NCBI RefSeq assembly: GCF_000348685.1
Contig: NZ_ANLA01000004.1
Span: 372,001 to 436,000, forward strand
DNA: 64,000 bases
Direction: 5' to 3'
Source: Xanthomarina gelatinilytica
GTDB lineage: Bacteria > Bacteroidota > Bacteroidia > Flavobacteriales > Flavobacteriaceae
The position numbers and the translations under genes were made by a program. Within the stretch, counting starts at the first letter, position 1. Every line of letters begins with the position of its first letter. Under the pieces are notes generated by a model. That model saw only the letters and a program-made list of their open reading frames with translations. It was not told where the DNA came from and made no database searches. This document shows, piece after piece, positions 16,764-25,638 of the stretch.

Positions 16764-18344
16764 ATGGCAGAAGTAAAACCAGCTGAAATATCAGCAATCT
16801 TAAAACAACAACTTTCAGGTTTTGAAGCAGGTGCAACTTTAGATGAGGTTGGAACTGTATTAACTGTAGGAGATGGTATTGTACGTGCTTACGGATTAGC
16901 TAATGCACAATATGGTGAGTTAGTAGAATTTGAAGGTGGTGCAGAAGGTATTGTACTTAACCTAGAAGAAGACAACGTAGGTATTGTACTATTAGGAACT
17001 TCAATTGGAGTTAAAGAAGGATCTACTGTAAAACGTACTTCACGTATCGCCTCTGTAAAAGTAGGGGAAGGCATTGTTGGACGTGTGGTTGATACTTTGG
17101 GTAACCCAATTGATGGGAAAGGTCCAATTTCTGGAGACACTTTTGAAATGCCTTTAGAGCGTAAAGCGCCTGGTGTTATCTTTAGAGAGCCAGTAACAGA
17201 GCCATTACAAACAGGAATTAAAGCTATTGATGCCATGATTCCAGTTGGTAGAGGACAACGTGAGTTGGTAATTGGTGATAGACAAACAGGTAAAACAACT
17301 GTATGTATTGATGCCATTTTAAATCAAAAAGAATTTTACGATGCAGGAAATCCTGTATATTGTATATATGTTGCTGTTGGGCAAAAAGCTTCCACAGTAG
17401 CAAATATTGCTAAAACCTTAGAAGAAAAAGGCGCTTTAGCTTACACAACTATAGTTGCTGCAAATGCTTCAGATCCTGCTGCTATGCAAGTTTACGCACC
17501 TATGACTGGAGCATCAATTGGAGAATATTTTAGAGATACTGGAAGACCAGCTTTAATTGTGTTTGATGATTTATCAAAACAAGCTGTTGCTTACCGTGAA
17601 GTATCTTTATTATTACGTCGTCCACCAGGACGTGAGGCTTATCCTGGAGACGTTTTCTACTTACACTCTAGGTTATTGGAGCGCTCTGCAAAAATCATCA
17701 ACAACGATGAAATTGCTAAAGAAATGAACGATTTACCAGAAACCTTAAAACCAATGGTTAAAGGGGGTGGTTCTTTAACAGCTTTACCAATTATTGAAAC
17801 ACAAGCAGGAGACGTTTCGGCATATATCCCAACCAACGTAATTTCCATTACAGATGGACAGATTTTCTTGGATGGAGATTTATTCAACTCTGGTGTACGT
17901 CCAGCAATTAACGTAGGTATCTCTGTATCCCGTGTTGGTGGAAATGCACAAATTAAATCCATGAAAAAAGTATCTGGTACCTTAAAACTGGATCAAGCAC
18001 AGTTCCGTGAATTAGAAGCATTCGCGAAATTTGGATCAGATTTAGATGCAGTTACTTTAAATGTAATTAATAAAGGAAAACGTAACGTTGAAATCTTAAA
18101 ACAAGCACAAAACGATCCTTTTAAAGTAGAAGACCAAGTAGCAATCATTTATGCAGGTTCTAAAAACTTATTAAAAGATGTGCCAGTTGAAAAAGTAAAA
18201 GAATTTGAAAGAGATTATCTAGAATTCTTAAAAGCAAAACATGCAGATGTTTTAGCCACTTTAAAAGCTGGTAAATTAACTGATGAAGTTACAGATACAT
18301 TAATGGCTGTAGCAAAAGACTTATCAGGAAAATATAAAAGCTAA
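16764..18344 (+). CDS. atpA: ATP synthase F1 subunit alpha
   Basis: A 526-residue alpha subunit carrying the non-catalytic nucleotide sites of F1. Walker A GDRQTGKT is at residues 171-178. The arginine finger lies in VSRVGG (Arg390) and completes the catalytic site on beta. The beta and epsilon genes (atpD, atpC) are not in this cluster, the usual arrangement in Bacteroidota. Downstream, atpG is separated from atpA by an inserted small gene. Confidence 0.97.
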   Translation: MAEVKPAEISAILKQQLSGFEAGATLDEVGTVLTVGDGIVRAYGLANAQYGELVEFEGGAEGIVLNLEEDNVGIVLLGTSIGVKEGSTVKRTSRIASVKVGEGIVGRVVDTLGNPIDGKGPISGDTFEMPLERKAPGVIFREPVTEPLQTGIKAIDAMIPVGRGQRELVIGDRQTGKTTVCIDAILNQKEFYDAGNPVYCIYVAVGQKASTVANIAKTLEEKGALAYTTIVAANASDPAAMQVYAPMTGASIGEYFRDTGRPALIVFDDLSKQAVAYREVSLLLRRPPGREAYPGDVFYLHSRLLERSAKIINNDEIAKEMNDLPETLKPMVKGGGSLTALPIIETQAGDVSAYIPTNVISITDGQIFLDGDLFNSGVRPAINVGISVSRVGGNAQIKSMKKVSGTLKLDQAQFRELEAFAKFGSDLDAVTLNVINKGKRNVEILKQAQNDPFKVEDQVAIIYAGSKNLLKDVPVEKVKEFERDYLEFLKAKHADVLATLKAGKLTDEVTDTLMAVAKDLSGKYKS

Positions 18345-18378
18345 TTCCGAATTTAGGATTAAGAATTCAGAATTATGA
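18345..18378 (+). repeat. Heptamer array upstream of the atp-operon four-helix-bundle gene
   Basis: Period-7 units of consensus TTNNGAA run from the base after the atpA stop to the start codon of the inserted gene (units at 18345, 18352, 18359, 18366 and 18373). The start codon lies inside the last unit. The segment 18359-18373 is a near-direct repeat of 18706-18720 on the other side of the gene. Confidence 0.8.
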
Positions 18379-18719
18379 GTTTTAAGGAAAGTGGCAATGC
18401 CATAGTAGATAAAAGTTTTTATTTTGCTTGTGATATTGTTATTTATGCTGAAGAACTTAAACAAAAGCGCTTTTTTGAAATAGCAAATCAATTACTAAAA
18501 TCTGGCACTAGTGTTGGTGCCAATGTGAGAGAATCTCAAAGAGGCGTTAGTACAAAAGATTTTAAAAATAAATTAGGAATTGCTCTTAAAGAAGCTGATG
18601 AAACTTCGTTTTGGTTGGATGTAATTGAAGAAACTAAAATTTATGAAGTTCCACAAAAGTTAAGAGAAGATTGTGAAGTGCTTATTAGACTTTTGGTATC
18701 AATTATTAAGAATTCATAA
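18375..18719 (+). CDS. Four-helix-bundle protein (23S rRNA IVP/Avd-like)
   Basis: A 114-residue helical protein of the family first seen encoded in intervening sequences of bacterial 23S rRNA and related to Avd of diversity-generating retroelements. Diagnostic motifs are SGTSVGANVRESQ (residues 43-55) and KEADETSFWL (72-81). It is inserted in the sense direction exactly between atpA and atpG. Its start and its last three codons plus stop lie in flanking period-7 arrays. There is no rRNA or reverse transcriptase nearby. The function is unknown; nucleic-acid binding is suggested by the family. Confidence 0.88.
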   Translation: MSFKESGNAIVDKSFYFACDIVIYAEELKQKRFFEIANQLLKSGTSVGANVRESQRGVSTKDFKNKLGIALKEADETSFWLDVIEETKIYEVPQKLREDCEVLIRLLVSIIKNS

Positions 18720-18747
18720 TTCATAATTCATAATTCATAATTTGAAA
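18706..18747 (+). repeat. Heptamer array downstream of the atp-operon four-helix-bundle gene
   Basis: Six 7-bp units: one TTAAGAA, four exact TTCATAA (18713-18740) and one TTTGAAA. They end 1 bp before the atpG ATG. The first two units encode the last residues and stop codon of the inserted gene. Confidence 0.9.
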
Positions 18748-18748
18748 A

Positions 18749-19609
18749 ATGGCAAATTTAAAAGAAATACGTAACAGAATATCATCGGTATCTTCAACCA
18801 TGCAGATTACCAGTGCCATGAAAATGGTATCGGCTGCAAAGTTAAAGAAAGCTCAAGATGCTATTACAGCAATGCGTCCTTATGCAGATAAGTTAACGGA
18901 ACTTTTACAAAGCTTAAGCGCTACTTTAGATGCAGATTCTGGAAGTAAATTTTCAGACCAAAGAGAAGTTAAAAATGTCCTTATTGTTGCTATAACTTCC
19001 AATCGAGGTTTGTGTGGTGCTTTTAACTCCAACATCATTAAAGAAGTCAATAAACTATCTAAAGTTACTTATGCCAATAAAGAGGTGTCTTATCTAGCAA
19101 TTGGAAAAAAAGCAAACGATGCGTTTAAAAAAACCAATAAAGTAATTGCCAATAAAAGTGCTATTTTTGATGATTTGACATTTGACAATGTAGCTGATAT
19201 TGCGCAAATGCTTATGGATAAGTTTGTTGCTGGCGATTTTGATAAAATTGTAATTGTTTACAATAAGTTTAAAAATGCCGCAACCCAAGAAGTGATGACA
19301 GAACAATTTTTACCAATTGTTCCAGTGGAAAAAGATGCAAATGTAAACTTGGATTATATTTTTGAACCATCAAAAATTGAAATCGTAGAACAGTTAATCC
19401 CTAAATCCTTAAAAACTCAGTTATATAAAGGCGTAAGAGATTCTTTTGCTTCAGAACATGGTGCTCGTATGACAGCCATGCACAAAGCAACAGACAATGC
19501 AACCGAGTTAAGGGATCAGTTAAAGTTAACTTATAACAAAGCTCGTCAAGCAGCCATAACCAACGAAATCCTTGAGATTGTTGGTGGTGCCGAAGCATTG
19601 AACAACTAG
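18749..19609 (+). CDS. atpG: ATP synthase F1 subunit gamma
   Basis: A 286-residue central rotor shaft. The N-terminal helix (MANLKEIRNRISSVSSTMQI) and the C-terminal helix (NATELRDQLKLTYNKARQA) form the coiled coil inside the alpha/beta ring, with a Rossmann-like globular middle containing TSNRGLCGAFNSN. It is the last gene of this atp operon. A strong hairpin terminator follows at about 19.7 kb. Confidence 0.96.
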   Translation: MANLKEIRNRISSVSSTMQITSAMKMVSAAKLKKAQDAITAMRPYADKLTELLQSLSATLDADSGSKFSDQREVKNVLIVAITSNRGLCGAFNSNIIKEVNKLSKVTYANKEVSYLAIGKKANDAFKKTNKVIANKSAIFDDLTFDNVADIAQMLMDKFVAGDFDKIVIVYNKFKNAATQEVMTEQFLPIVPVEKDANVNLDYIFEPSKIEIVEQLIPKSLKTQLYKGVRDSFASEHGARMTAMHKATDNATELRDQLKLTYNKARQAAITNEILEIVGGAEALNN

Positions 19610-19624
19610 TATATTTTAAAATAT

Positions 19625-19653
19625 TGTCCTGAGCACCTGTAATCAGAACAGGT
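19625..19653. repeat. Hairpin/degenerate interspersed repeat after atpG
   Basis: TGTCCTGAGC followed by ACCTGT-N7-ACAGGT (6-bp stem). The first part resembles the TGTCATTCTGAGC end of the interspersed repeat family of this window. It may be a decayed copy. Confidence 0.35.
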
Positions 19654-19674
19654 AAGCAATAAAAGGATTATAAC

Positions 19675-19709
19675 AAAAAAAAACCTCACCTTATAAGTGA
19701 GGTTTTTTT
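19675..19709. terminator. Rho-independent terminator of the atp operon
   Basis: AACCTCAC and GTGAGGTT form a stem around the loop CTTATAA, with an A-run before and a T-run after. It can terminate transcription in both directions and closes the atpB-atpG unit. Confidence 0.9.
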
Positions 19710-19756
19710 ATGGAACAGAATTTGATTTAGTATCTTTATAAAAAGAAACAAAAGCA

Positions 19757-20263
19757 ATGACAGCATCAAAGCAGTTTATGGGACTAATTTCAATTGTGTT
19801 CATCTTGATCAGTTTTTCATACTGTTCCAGTGCCCAAAAACTTCAGAAAAAACCTTCATTTAACCTGGGAGAGGTAAGTTTTCAAAAATGGATTGCTGGT
19901 GTTCAAGGAGGAGGCTCGGGTTATCATATGTTGATTCACGTCACTTCCAATAAAAACAACGTGACTTTCGATTCTATATATTTTAGAGGTTATAAAGCTA
20001 AAATCGAGATAGGCAAAATAGCTTATACAGCACAAATTAAAACGGAAATCAATCTAAGGGAAGACCTGATCATGAGCCATGATGGTCAAGATGAATTTGG
20101 AAACAAAACACCCTTAAAAGATCCCGATTTCCCTTTTAAATTGGAACTTGATGAATGTGTTATAAGTTACATTGAAAACCATACAACCAAATACTATAAA
20201 GTAGAAAACCTTGTAGAAAAACCTAAAGAAGAGTATCCTTCTGCACCTCCAAAACAGCCTTAA
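19757..20263 (+). CDS. Secreted hypothetical protein
   Basis: A 168-residue protein with an N-terminal export signal (hydrophobic residues 9-22) ending in SYCSSAQ. The Cys could be lipidated, but the lipobox is poor, so ordinary cleavage after SSA is equally likely. The mature part is mostly beta-strand-like with a Pro-rich C-terminus. I do not recognise a family, although it resembles short conserved flavobacterial exported proteins. It stands alone between the atp terminator and the flippase gene, with a weak -7 box (TATCTTTA) at 19731. Confidence 0.75.
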   Translation: MTASKQFMGLISIVFILISFSYCSSAQKLQKKPSFNLGEVSFQKWIAGVQGGGSGYHMLIHVTSNKNNVTFDSIYFRGYKAKIEIGKIAYTAQIKTEINLREDLIMSHDGQDEFGNKTPLKDPDFPFKLELDECVISYIENHTTKYYKVENLVEKPKEEYPSAPPKQP

Positions 20264-20322
20264 TTTAATTCGTTGTATAGCGTTCAATAAAACTGTATAT
20301 TTAGCAGCATAAAAACGACCTC

Positions 20323-21786
20323 TTGAGTACTTTAAAATCCCTATTCAAACAAACTTTTATTTATGGCTTAGCAACTGTGCTGCCAAGAATGTTAAGTTTT
20401 TTATTGGTGCGTTTACATACCGATGAAAGTGTTTTAAAGTCGGTTGCAGATTATGGAGATGTCTCTTTGATCTATTCTTATTTTGTACTGTTTAATGTGA
20501 TTTTGGCTTATGGTATGGAAACAGCCTTTTTTAGGTTTTTTCATAAAGAAGACAACAAAGCTAAAGTTGTTGGAACCTCTTCCATTTCTTTAATTGTTTC
20601 TTCAGTTCTATTCTTTGTACTTGCTTTAGCTTTTCAAAATCAAATAGCGAATGTCATTGATATAAAAGCCGAATATATTAATCTGGTGATTTGGATTTTA
20701 TTATTGGATGCCTTGGTAATTATTCCTTTTGCCTGGTTAAGAGCCAATGGAAAACCAATAAAATACGCCTTTATTAAAATTTTAAATGTAGCCATCAATC
20801 TAGGGTTAAACCTTTTTTTACTGTTGTGGTTAAAGGATTTGGCCACAGAATCTTCATTATTGGCAAGTATTTACAGACCTAATTTTGAAATCAACTATAT
20901 ATTTATAGCCAATTTGGTGGCAAGTGCTGTAACGTTGTTGATTATGCTGCCATTTTATTTTAAAATCACCTATACCTTCAATACAAACCTTTGGAAACAG
21001 ATGATACGTTATGCCTTTCCAGTGCTAATTGCTGGTGTGGCCTTTTCCATAAACGAAACGTTCGATAGAATCCTACTAGACAAACTCTTGCCGGAAAACA
21101 TAGCAAAAACCGAAATAGGTATGTATTCTGCATGTTATAAATTGGGCATGTTCATGACACTTTTTGTTACTGCGTATAAGCTGGGTGTGGAACCTTTCTT
21201 TTTTAGCCATGCAAATACTGAAAACCCTAAAAAAAACTATGCTAGGATCCTGGAATACTTTGTTATTTTTGGTTCGGTTATTTTGTTGGGTGTGGTGGTT
21301 TTTGCCGATGTTTTAAAAGTGATTCTTATTGGAGACGAAGCCTATTGGCAAGCCATGCTTATTGTACCAATAATTTTATTGGCCAACCTGTGTTTGGGGA
21401 TTTATCATAATTTATCTGTTTGGTACAAAATAACAGACAGAACCAAATTTGGCGCTTATATTTCAGTGTTTGGGGCATTTTTAACACTGCTGTTGAATAT
21501 TTGGTTAATCCCAAAAATAAGTTATGTAGGCTCTGCCTTGGCAACATTGGCAGCATATGCTTCCATGATGATGATATCTTATTATTTCGGAAAAAAATAC
21601 TATCCCATTCCTTATAACCTAAAAAAGATTTCAGTGTATTTATTGTTGTCCATAGGTCTTTCTGCCATAACTTTTTACGGATTTAGAGGGAATTATGTTG
21701 TTGGAATTTCAGCATTAATTGTATTTTTAGGTCTTGTTTTTCAGCTTGAAAAAAACGATTTAAGAAAACTTTTAAAACAATCATAA
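20323..21786 (+). CDS. Oligosaccharide flippase (Wzx/MATE-type)
   Basis: A 487-residue inner-membrane protein with about 14 hydrophobic segments, of the polysaccharide-export branch of the MOP superfamily that flips lipid-linked sugars. The start is TTG at 20323, giving MSTLKSLFKQTFIYGLATVLPRML, the standard opening of flavobacterial homologues; no upstream ATG fits. It leads a conserved block with dut, a sugar nucleotidyltransferase, a TPR protein, DUF4292 and an EnvC-like gene. The lipid-linked substrate is unknown. Confidence 0.87.
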   Translation: MSTLKSLFKQTFIYGLATVLPRMLSFLLVRLHTDESVLKSVADYGDVSLIYSYFVLFNVILAYGMETAFFRFFHKEDNKAKVVGTSSISLIVSSVLFFVLALAFQNQIANVIDIKAEYINLVIWILLLDALVIIPFAWLRANGKPIKYAFIKILNVAINLGLNLFLLLWLKDLATESSLLASIYRPNFEINYIFIANLVASAVTLLIMLPFYFKITYTFNTNLWKQMIRYAFPVLIAGVAFSINETFDRILLDKLLPENIAKTEIGMYSACYKLGMFMTLFVTAYKLGVEPFFFSHANTENPKKNYARILEYFVIFGSVILLGVVVFADVLKVILIGDEAYWQAMLIVPIILLANLCLGIYHNLSVWYKITDRTKFGAYISVFGAFLTLLLNIWLIPKISYVGSALATLAAYASMMMISYYFGKKYYPIPYNLKKISVYLLLSIGLSAITFYGFRGNYVVGISALIVFLGLVFQLEKNDLRKLLKQS

Positions 21787-21869
21787 TGTAAGTACCTTTT
21801 AAAATAAGGTCTTTTTATGATTTTAATGATAAACCTACAGTACCAAAGGATTAAAAAAAATACATTTTT

Positions 21870-22304
21870 ATGAACATAAAAATCATCAACAAATCCAATC
21901 ATGCCTTACCACATTATGAAACCATAGCGTCTGCAGGTATGGATTTAAGAGCAAACATAACAGAACCTATAACCCTAAAACCTTTAGAAAGGACTGTTGT
22001 TAAAACGGGATTGTTTATAGAACTACCAGTTGGTATAGAAGCCCAAGTGCGTCCTAGAAGTGGCTTGGCTGCAAAAAAGGGGGTTACCGTTTTAAATGCT
22101 CCTGGAACAGTGGATGCAGATTATAGAGGAGAGATTGGTGTGATTCTTGTGAACCTTTCAAACGAAGATTTTACCATTGAAAATGGCGAACGTATAGCAC
22201 AATTGGTAATTGCAAAACACGAACGCGCTGAATGGATGGAAGTAGAAACCCTTTCTGAAACCTCAAGAGGTGAAGGTGGTTTTGGAAGTACAGGAACCAA
22301 ATAA
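21870..22304 (+). CDS. dut: dUTP diphosphatase
   Basis: A 144-residue trimeric dUTPase hydrolysing dUTP to dUMP, which keeps uracil out of DNA and supplies dTMP synthesis. The conserved motifs are present in order: [44 protein letters not shown] and the C-terminal GEGGFGSTG arm that closes the active site. The length is standard. Confidence 0.96.
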   Translation: MNIKIINKSNHALPHYETIASAGMDLRANITEPITLKPLERTVVKTGLFIELPVGIEAQVRPRSGLAAKKGVTVLNAPGTVDADYRGEIGVILVNLSNEDFTIENGERIAQLVIAKHERAEWMEVETLSETSRGEGGFGSTGTK

Positions 22305-22412
22305 AATGCTTGTCAAATAAATGTCCTTTAAGACTAAAAAACCTTGAAGGGATATAACAAATAATAAAAAACAGATTTCCGTCTCCAAGGAAATGAAAAA
22401 ATTACTTTTTTA

Positions 22413-23432
22413 ATGAAAATAATAGTACCCATGGCAGGGCGAGGTTCTCGTCTTCGTCCACATAGTTTAACAGTTCCAAAACCATTGATTCCAGTGGCAG
22501 GACAACCCATTGTTCACAGATTGGTAAAAGATATTGTAAAGGTGTTAAACCAACCTATAGAAGAAATTGCCTTCGTTCTAGGCGATCCAGCTTGGTTTGG
22601 AGACGATGTGGTTTCCAGCCTACAGGATTTAGCAAAAAGCTTAAATGCCAAAGCCAGTATTTATCGTCAAGACCAACCCTTGGGGACAGGGCACGCCATT
22701 ATGTGTGCTAAGCCCTCACTGTCTGGACCAGCTGTTATTGCCTATGCTGATACCTTGATTAGGGCCAATTTTGATTTGGATACAGAAGCAGATGCCGTTA
22801 TTTGGACCAAACAAGTTGATAAACCAGAAGCTTTTGGCGTGGTTAAATTAAACGATAAGAATGAAATTATAGAATTGGTTGAAAAACCTAAAACCTTTGT
22901 GAGCGATTTGGCAGTAATTGGTATTTATTACTTTAAAGATGTGGCTGTGCTTAAAAATGAATTACAAAAGGTCTTGGACAATAATATTAAAAATGGAGGC
23001 GAATATCAGATAAACGATGGTATTAAAGGCATGATGGCAAACGGAAACGTTTTTAAAACAGGAACGGTTGATGAATGGATGGATTGTGGCAATAAACCAG
23101 TTACCATTGAAACAAATGCCAGAATGTTGGGATTTTTACATGCAGACGGTAACGAGAATCTTATAGCAGCAACTGTTACCAATAACAATTCAACTATTAT
23201 AGAGCCTTGTTTTATTGGCGAACATGTTGTTTTAAACAATGCCACCATTGGACCTTATGTTTCCATTGGCAATAATTGTAAGATAGAGGCTTCAACCGTT
23301 AAAAATAGCTTAATACAAACCCATACTACTATTAAAAACGCTAATTTAGACGACGCCATGATAGGAAACCATGTAAGTTACGATGGTCATTTTACAAAAA
23401 TCAGTATTGGCGATTATTCAGTTTTGGAATAA
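22413..23432 (+). CDS. Sugar-phosphate nucleotidyltransferase
   Basis: A 339-residue NDP-sugar pyrophosphorylase. The N-terminal catalytic domain shows the nucleotide loop PMAGRGSRLRPHSLTVPKPLIPVAG, and Asp of YADTL is a likely metal ligand. After about residue 240 the sequence turns into hexapeptide repeats forming a left-handed beta-helix, as in glucose-1-phosphate thymidylyl-/uridylyltransferases. The product, dTDP-, UDP- or another NDP-sugar, cannot be fixed. It lies downstream of the flippase and dut. Confidence 0.88.
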   Translation: MKIIVPMAGRGSRLRPHSLTVPKPLIPVAGQPIVHRLVKDIVKVLNQPIEEIAFVLGDPAWFGDDVVSSLQDLAKSLNAKASIYRQDQPLGTGHAIMCAKPSLSGPAVIAYADTLIRANFDLDTEADAVIWTKQVDKPEAFGVVKLNDKNEIIELVEKPKTFVSDLAVIGIYYFKDVAVLKNELQKVLDNNIKNGGEYQINDGIKGMMANGNVFKTGTVDEWMDCGNKPVTIETNARMLGFLHADGNENLIAATVTNNNSTIIEPCFIGEHVVLNNATIGPYVSIGNNCKIEASTVKNSLIQTHTTIKNANLDDAMIGNHVSYDGHFTKISIGDYSVLE

Positions 23433-23441
23433 CTATTAAAT

Positions 23442-23490
23442 TGTCATGCTGAGCTAGCTTGCTCTGAGCAAAGTTGAAGTAAAGCATCTC
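23442..23490 (+). repeat. Degenerate interspersed palindromic repeat
   Basis: TGTCATGCTGAGC at the left and AAGTAAAGCATCTC at the right, with a short inner inverted repeat (GAGCTAGCTTGCTC). It resembles the TGTCATTCTGAGCG...AAGAATCTC family. It fills the 65-bp gap between the nucleotidyltransferase and the TPR gene. Confidence 0.55.
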
Positions 23491-23497
23491 TTATAAT

Positions 23498-24859
23498 ATG
23501 AAATATAAAATCTACATCCTCATCTTTTTCTTCGGAATGATTTTCATGCCACAGATAAACCATGCGCAAGTGGATTTTAACAAAACTCCAGACGACGATT
23601 TAGGAAATGTAGAAGACAAAACCCAAGAATTGTTTTTTGAAGCCTTAAAACAAAAAGCCATTGAAAATTACGATCGGGCTGTTACTGCACTGCTACAATG
23701 TATAGAAATAGATAAATCACAATCGGTTTTTTATTACGAACTAGGCAAAAACTACAACCTATTGAAAAACTTTGGCGAAGCCGAAGATGCTTTAAAAAAA
23801 GCCATTAAAGAACAACCGGACAACGAATGGTACCTGGATGAGCTTTACGATGTTTATGCGCAACAAAACGATTATGATAAGGCCATTAAAACCGTAAAAC
23901 AACTGGTAAAATACCATCCAGATTACAAGGAAGATTTGGCCATGTTGTATTTTAAAAACAAAGATTACAACGATGCTTTGAAAATTTTGGACGAATTGGA
24001 CAAAGAACAAGGTATCACACCTTCAAGGGATTTAATGCGGAATCAAATTTATGCTGCTACAGGACGTAAAAAAGACCAAATAGAAAATTTGGAAGAACGT
24101 GTGGAAAACCATCCAGATGAAGAGTCCAACTATTTGGCGCTGATTTATAGATATAGTGAAAACAACGACAAGGAAAAAGCATTTGAAACAGCAAAAAAAC
24201 TCTTGGAAATAAAACCAAACTCCCAATTGGTACATTTAGCACTTTACAAATTTTATTTAGAGGGCAACGACCCAGAAAAAGCCATTGCATCCATGAAAAT
24301 TGTGCTTCAAAGCACACAAATAAATCCAGATGCTAAAATCATGGTTTTATCGGATTTTGTAAAATTTGTTGGTCAAAATCCCGAGTACGAGCAGGACCTG
24401 GTTGAAGCCACCAGCTTTGCCTTGGACGATACCAACGAAAAAAGTCAAATAGAATTGGCACAATACTATTTAACCAAAGGAGACAAAGCCAAGGCCTTAA
24501 CGCATTTTAACGAAGCCTTAAAAATGGATGCCGACAATTTTACCGTTTTAAAGAATGTACTGCTTTTGGATATTGATTTAGGGCATTACCAAGAGGCTGC
24601 CAGTAAAAGTAAAACAGCCTTATTGAAATTCCCTTCGCAACCTTTATTGTATTTGGTAAATGGCGTGGCTTTAAACAAATTAAATCGTGCAGAAGAAGCT
24701 ATTGAATCTCTTGAAACAGGGTTGGATTACATTATAGACGACCCCAAAATGGAAGCCGATTTTTACAAACAGCTTAGTTTGTCACACACCTCATTAAACA
24801 ATACAGTAAAAGCAAAAACGTTTAGTGATAAAGCAAAACAATTAGAATCCACAAATTAA
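23498..24859 (+). CDS. Periplasmic tetratricopeptide repeat protein
   Basis: A 453-residue exported protein: signal peptide (about residues 1-24, ending NHAQ), then about ten TPR units from residue 45 to the end (for example AIENYDRAVTALLQCIEID and AYYELGKNY-type helices). TPR arrays are protein-interaction scaffolds. It overlaps the next gene by 1 bp (TAATG), so it is co-translated with the DUF4292 lipoprotein and the EnvC-like protein. It probably works with them in envelope biogenesis, which is inference. Confidence 0.85.
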   Translation: MKYKIYILIFFFGMIFMPQINHAQVDFNKTPDDDLGNVEDKTQELFFEALKQKAIENYDRAVTALLQCIEIDKSQSVFYYELGKNYNLLKNFGEAEDALKKAIKEQPDNEWYLDELYDVYAQQNDYDKAIKTVKQLVKYHPDYKEDLAMLYFKNKDYNDALKILDELDKEQGITPSRDLMRNQIYAATGRKKDQIENLEERVENHPDEESNYLALIYRYSENNDKEKAFETAKKLLEIKPNSQLVHLALYKFYLEGNDPEKAIASMKIVLQSTQINPDAKIMVLSDFVKFVGQNPEYEQDLVEATSFALDDTNEKSQIELAQYYLTKGDKAKALTHFNEALKMDADNFTVLKNVLLLDIDLGHYQEAASKSKTALLKFPSQPLLYLVNGVALNKLNRAEEAIESLETGLDYIIDDPKMEADFYKQLSLSHTSLNNTVKAKTFSDKAKQLESTN

Positions 24860-25638
24860 TGACCAAAGCCTTGTTAAAAAAATTTATTCTTATTGGATGT
24901 TTGTTACTTGTTTTTTTTGGATGTAAATCCACTAAAAAGGTTTCAGATGGATCTGTAAATTTAAAATTATCTTCAAAAGAAGTCATCAAGGAAAACTCTA
25001 AAACAGTCCCAGATTTTAAAACACTTCAGGCCAAAGTTAGAATTGCCTATTCGCAAGGAAACGATTCGCAAACACATACCGTTTCTTTTAGAATGCTGAA
25101 AGACCAAATTATTTGGATCAGTTCGTCGTTCAATATCATTCGGGTAAAAATAACTCCAGAAAAAGTAAGTTATTACAACAAGTTGGACAACACGTATTTT
25201 GATGGCGATTTTAAATTTTTAAGTGAGCTTCTTGGTACAGAACTGGACTTTCAAAAAGTGCAGAATTTATTGTTGGGAATCCCTTTGTATCCTTTAAACA
25301 AAACAGATTATAACATGTCTGTTAACAATAACAAATACCTGTTTCAACCTAAAGAACCAGTGGCACTCTTCGAGTTGTTTTACATAGTTAATCCATCGCA
25401 TTTTAAAATAGACTCACAACAATTGGCGCAAACGCTAGAATCGCGATTCCTGCAAATAGATTATTTGAATTTTCAGGAAGTTGATAAGGAAACCTTGCCG
25501 GAAAACATGAAGATTATTGCCTTGGAAAGAGACCAAGAAACTGTTATAGAAATGGCGTTCAAATCTGTATCTTTGAACCAAGATTTAAGATATCCTTTTA
25601 GCATACCTTCAGGATTCAAAGAAATAGTCTTAAAGTAA
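24859..25638 (+). CDS. DUF4292 family lipoprotein
   Basis: A 259-residue lipoprotein with lipobox LVFFGCKST (Cys at residue 22). The mature protein is mostly beta-strand, consistent with a LolA/LolB-like half-barrel often assigned to DUF4292, though I only infer that fold. It is locked between the TPR and EnvC-like genes by TAATG overlaps on both sides. The function is unproven; outer-membrane lipid or lipoprotein handling is a reasonable guess. Confidence 0.85.
   Translation: MTKALLKKFILIGCLLLVFFGCKSTKKVSDGSVNLKLSSKEVIKENSKTVPDFKTLQAKVRIAYSQGNDSQTHTVSFRMLKDQIIWISSSFNIIRVKITPEKVSYYNKLDNTYFDGDFKFLSELLGTELDFQKVQNLLLGIPLYPLNKTDYNMSVNNNKYLFQPKEPVALFELFYIVNPSHFKIDSQQLAQTLESRFLQIDYLNFQEVDKETLPENMKIIALERDQETVIEMAFKSVSLNQDLRYPFSIPSGFKEIVLK

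Noticed and set aside
18375-18719. Avd component of a diversity-generating retroelement
   Set aside because: No reverse transcriptase, template repeat or variable-repeat target is present in the window; only the protein family is shared.
18706-18747. CRISPR-like array at the TTCATAA repeats
   Set aside because: Units are 7 bp and contiguous, with no spacers and no cas genes nearby.
16764-19609. Deletion of atpD and atpC as a defect
   Set aside because: Bacteroidota commonly encode beta and epsilon at a separate locus, so their absence here is normal.
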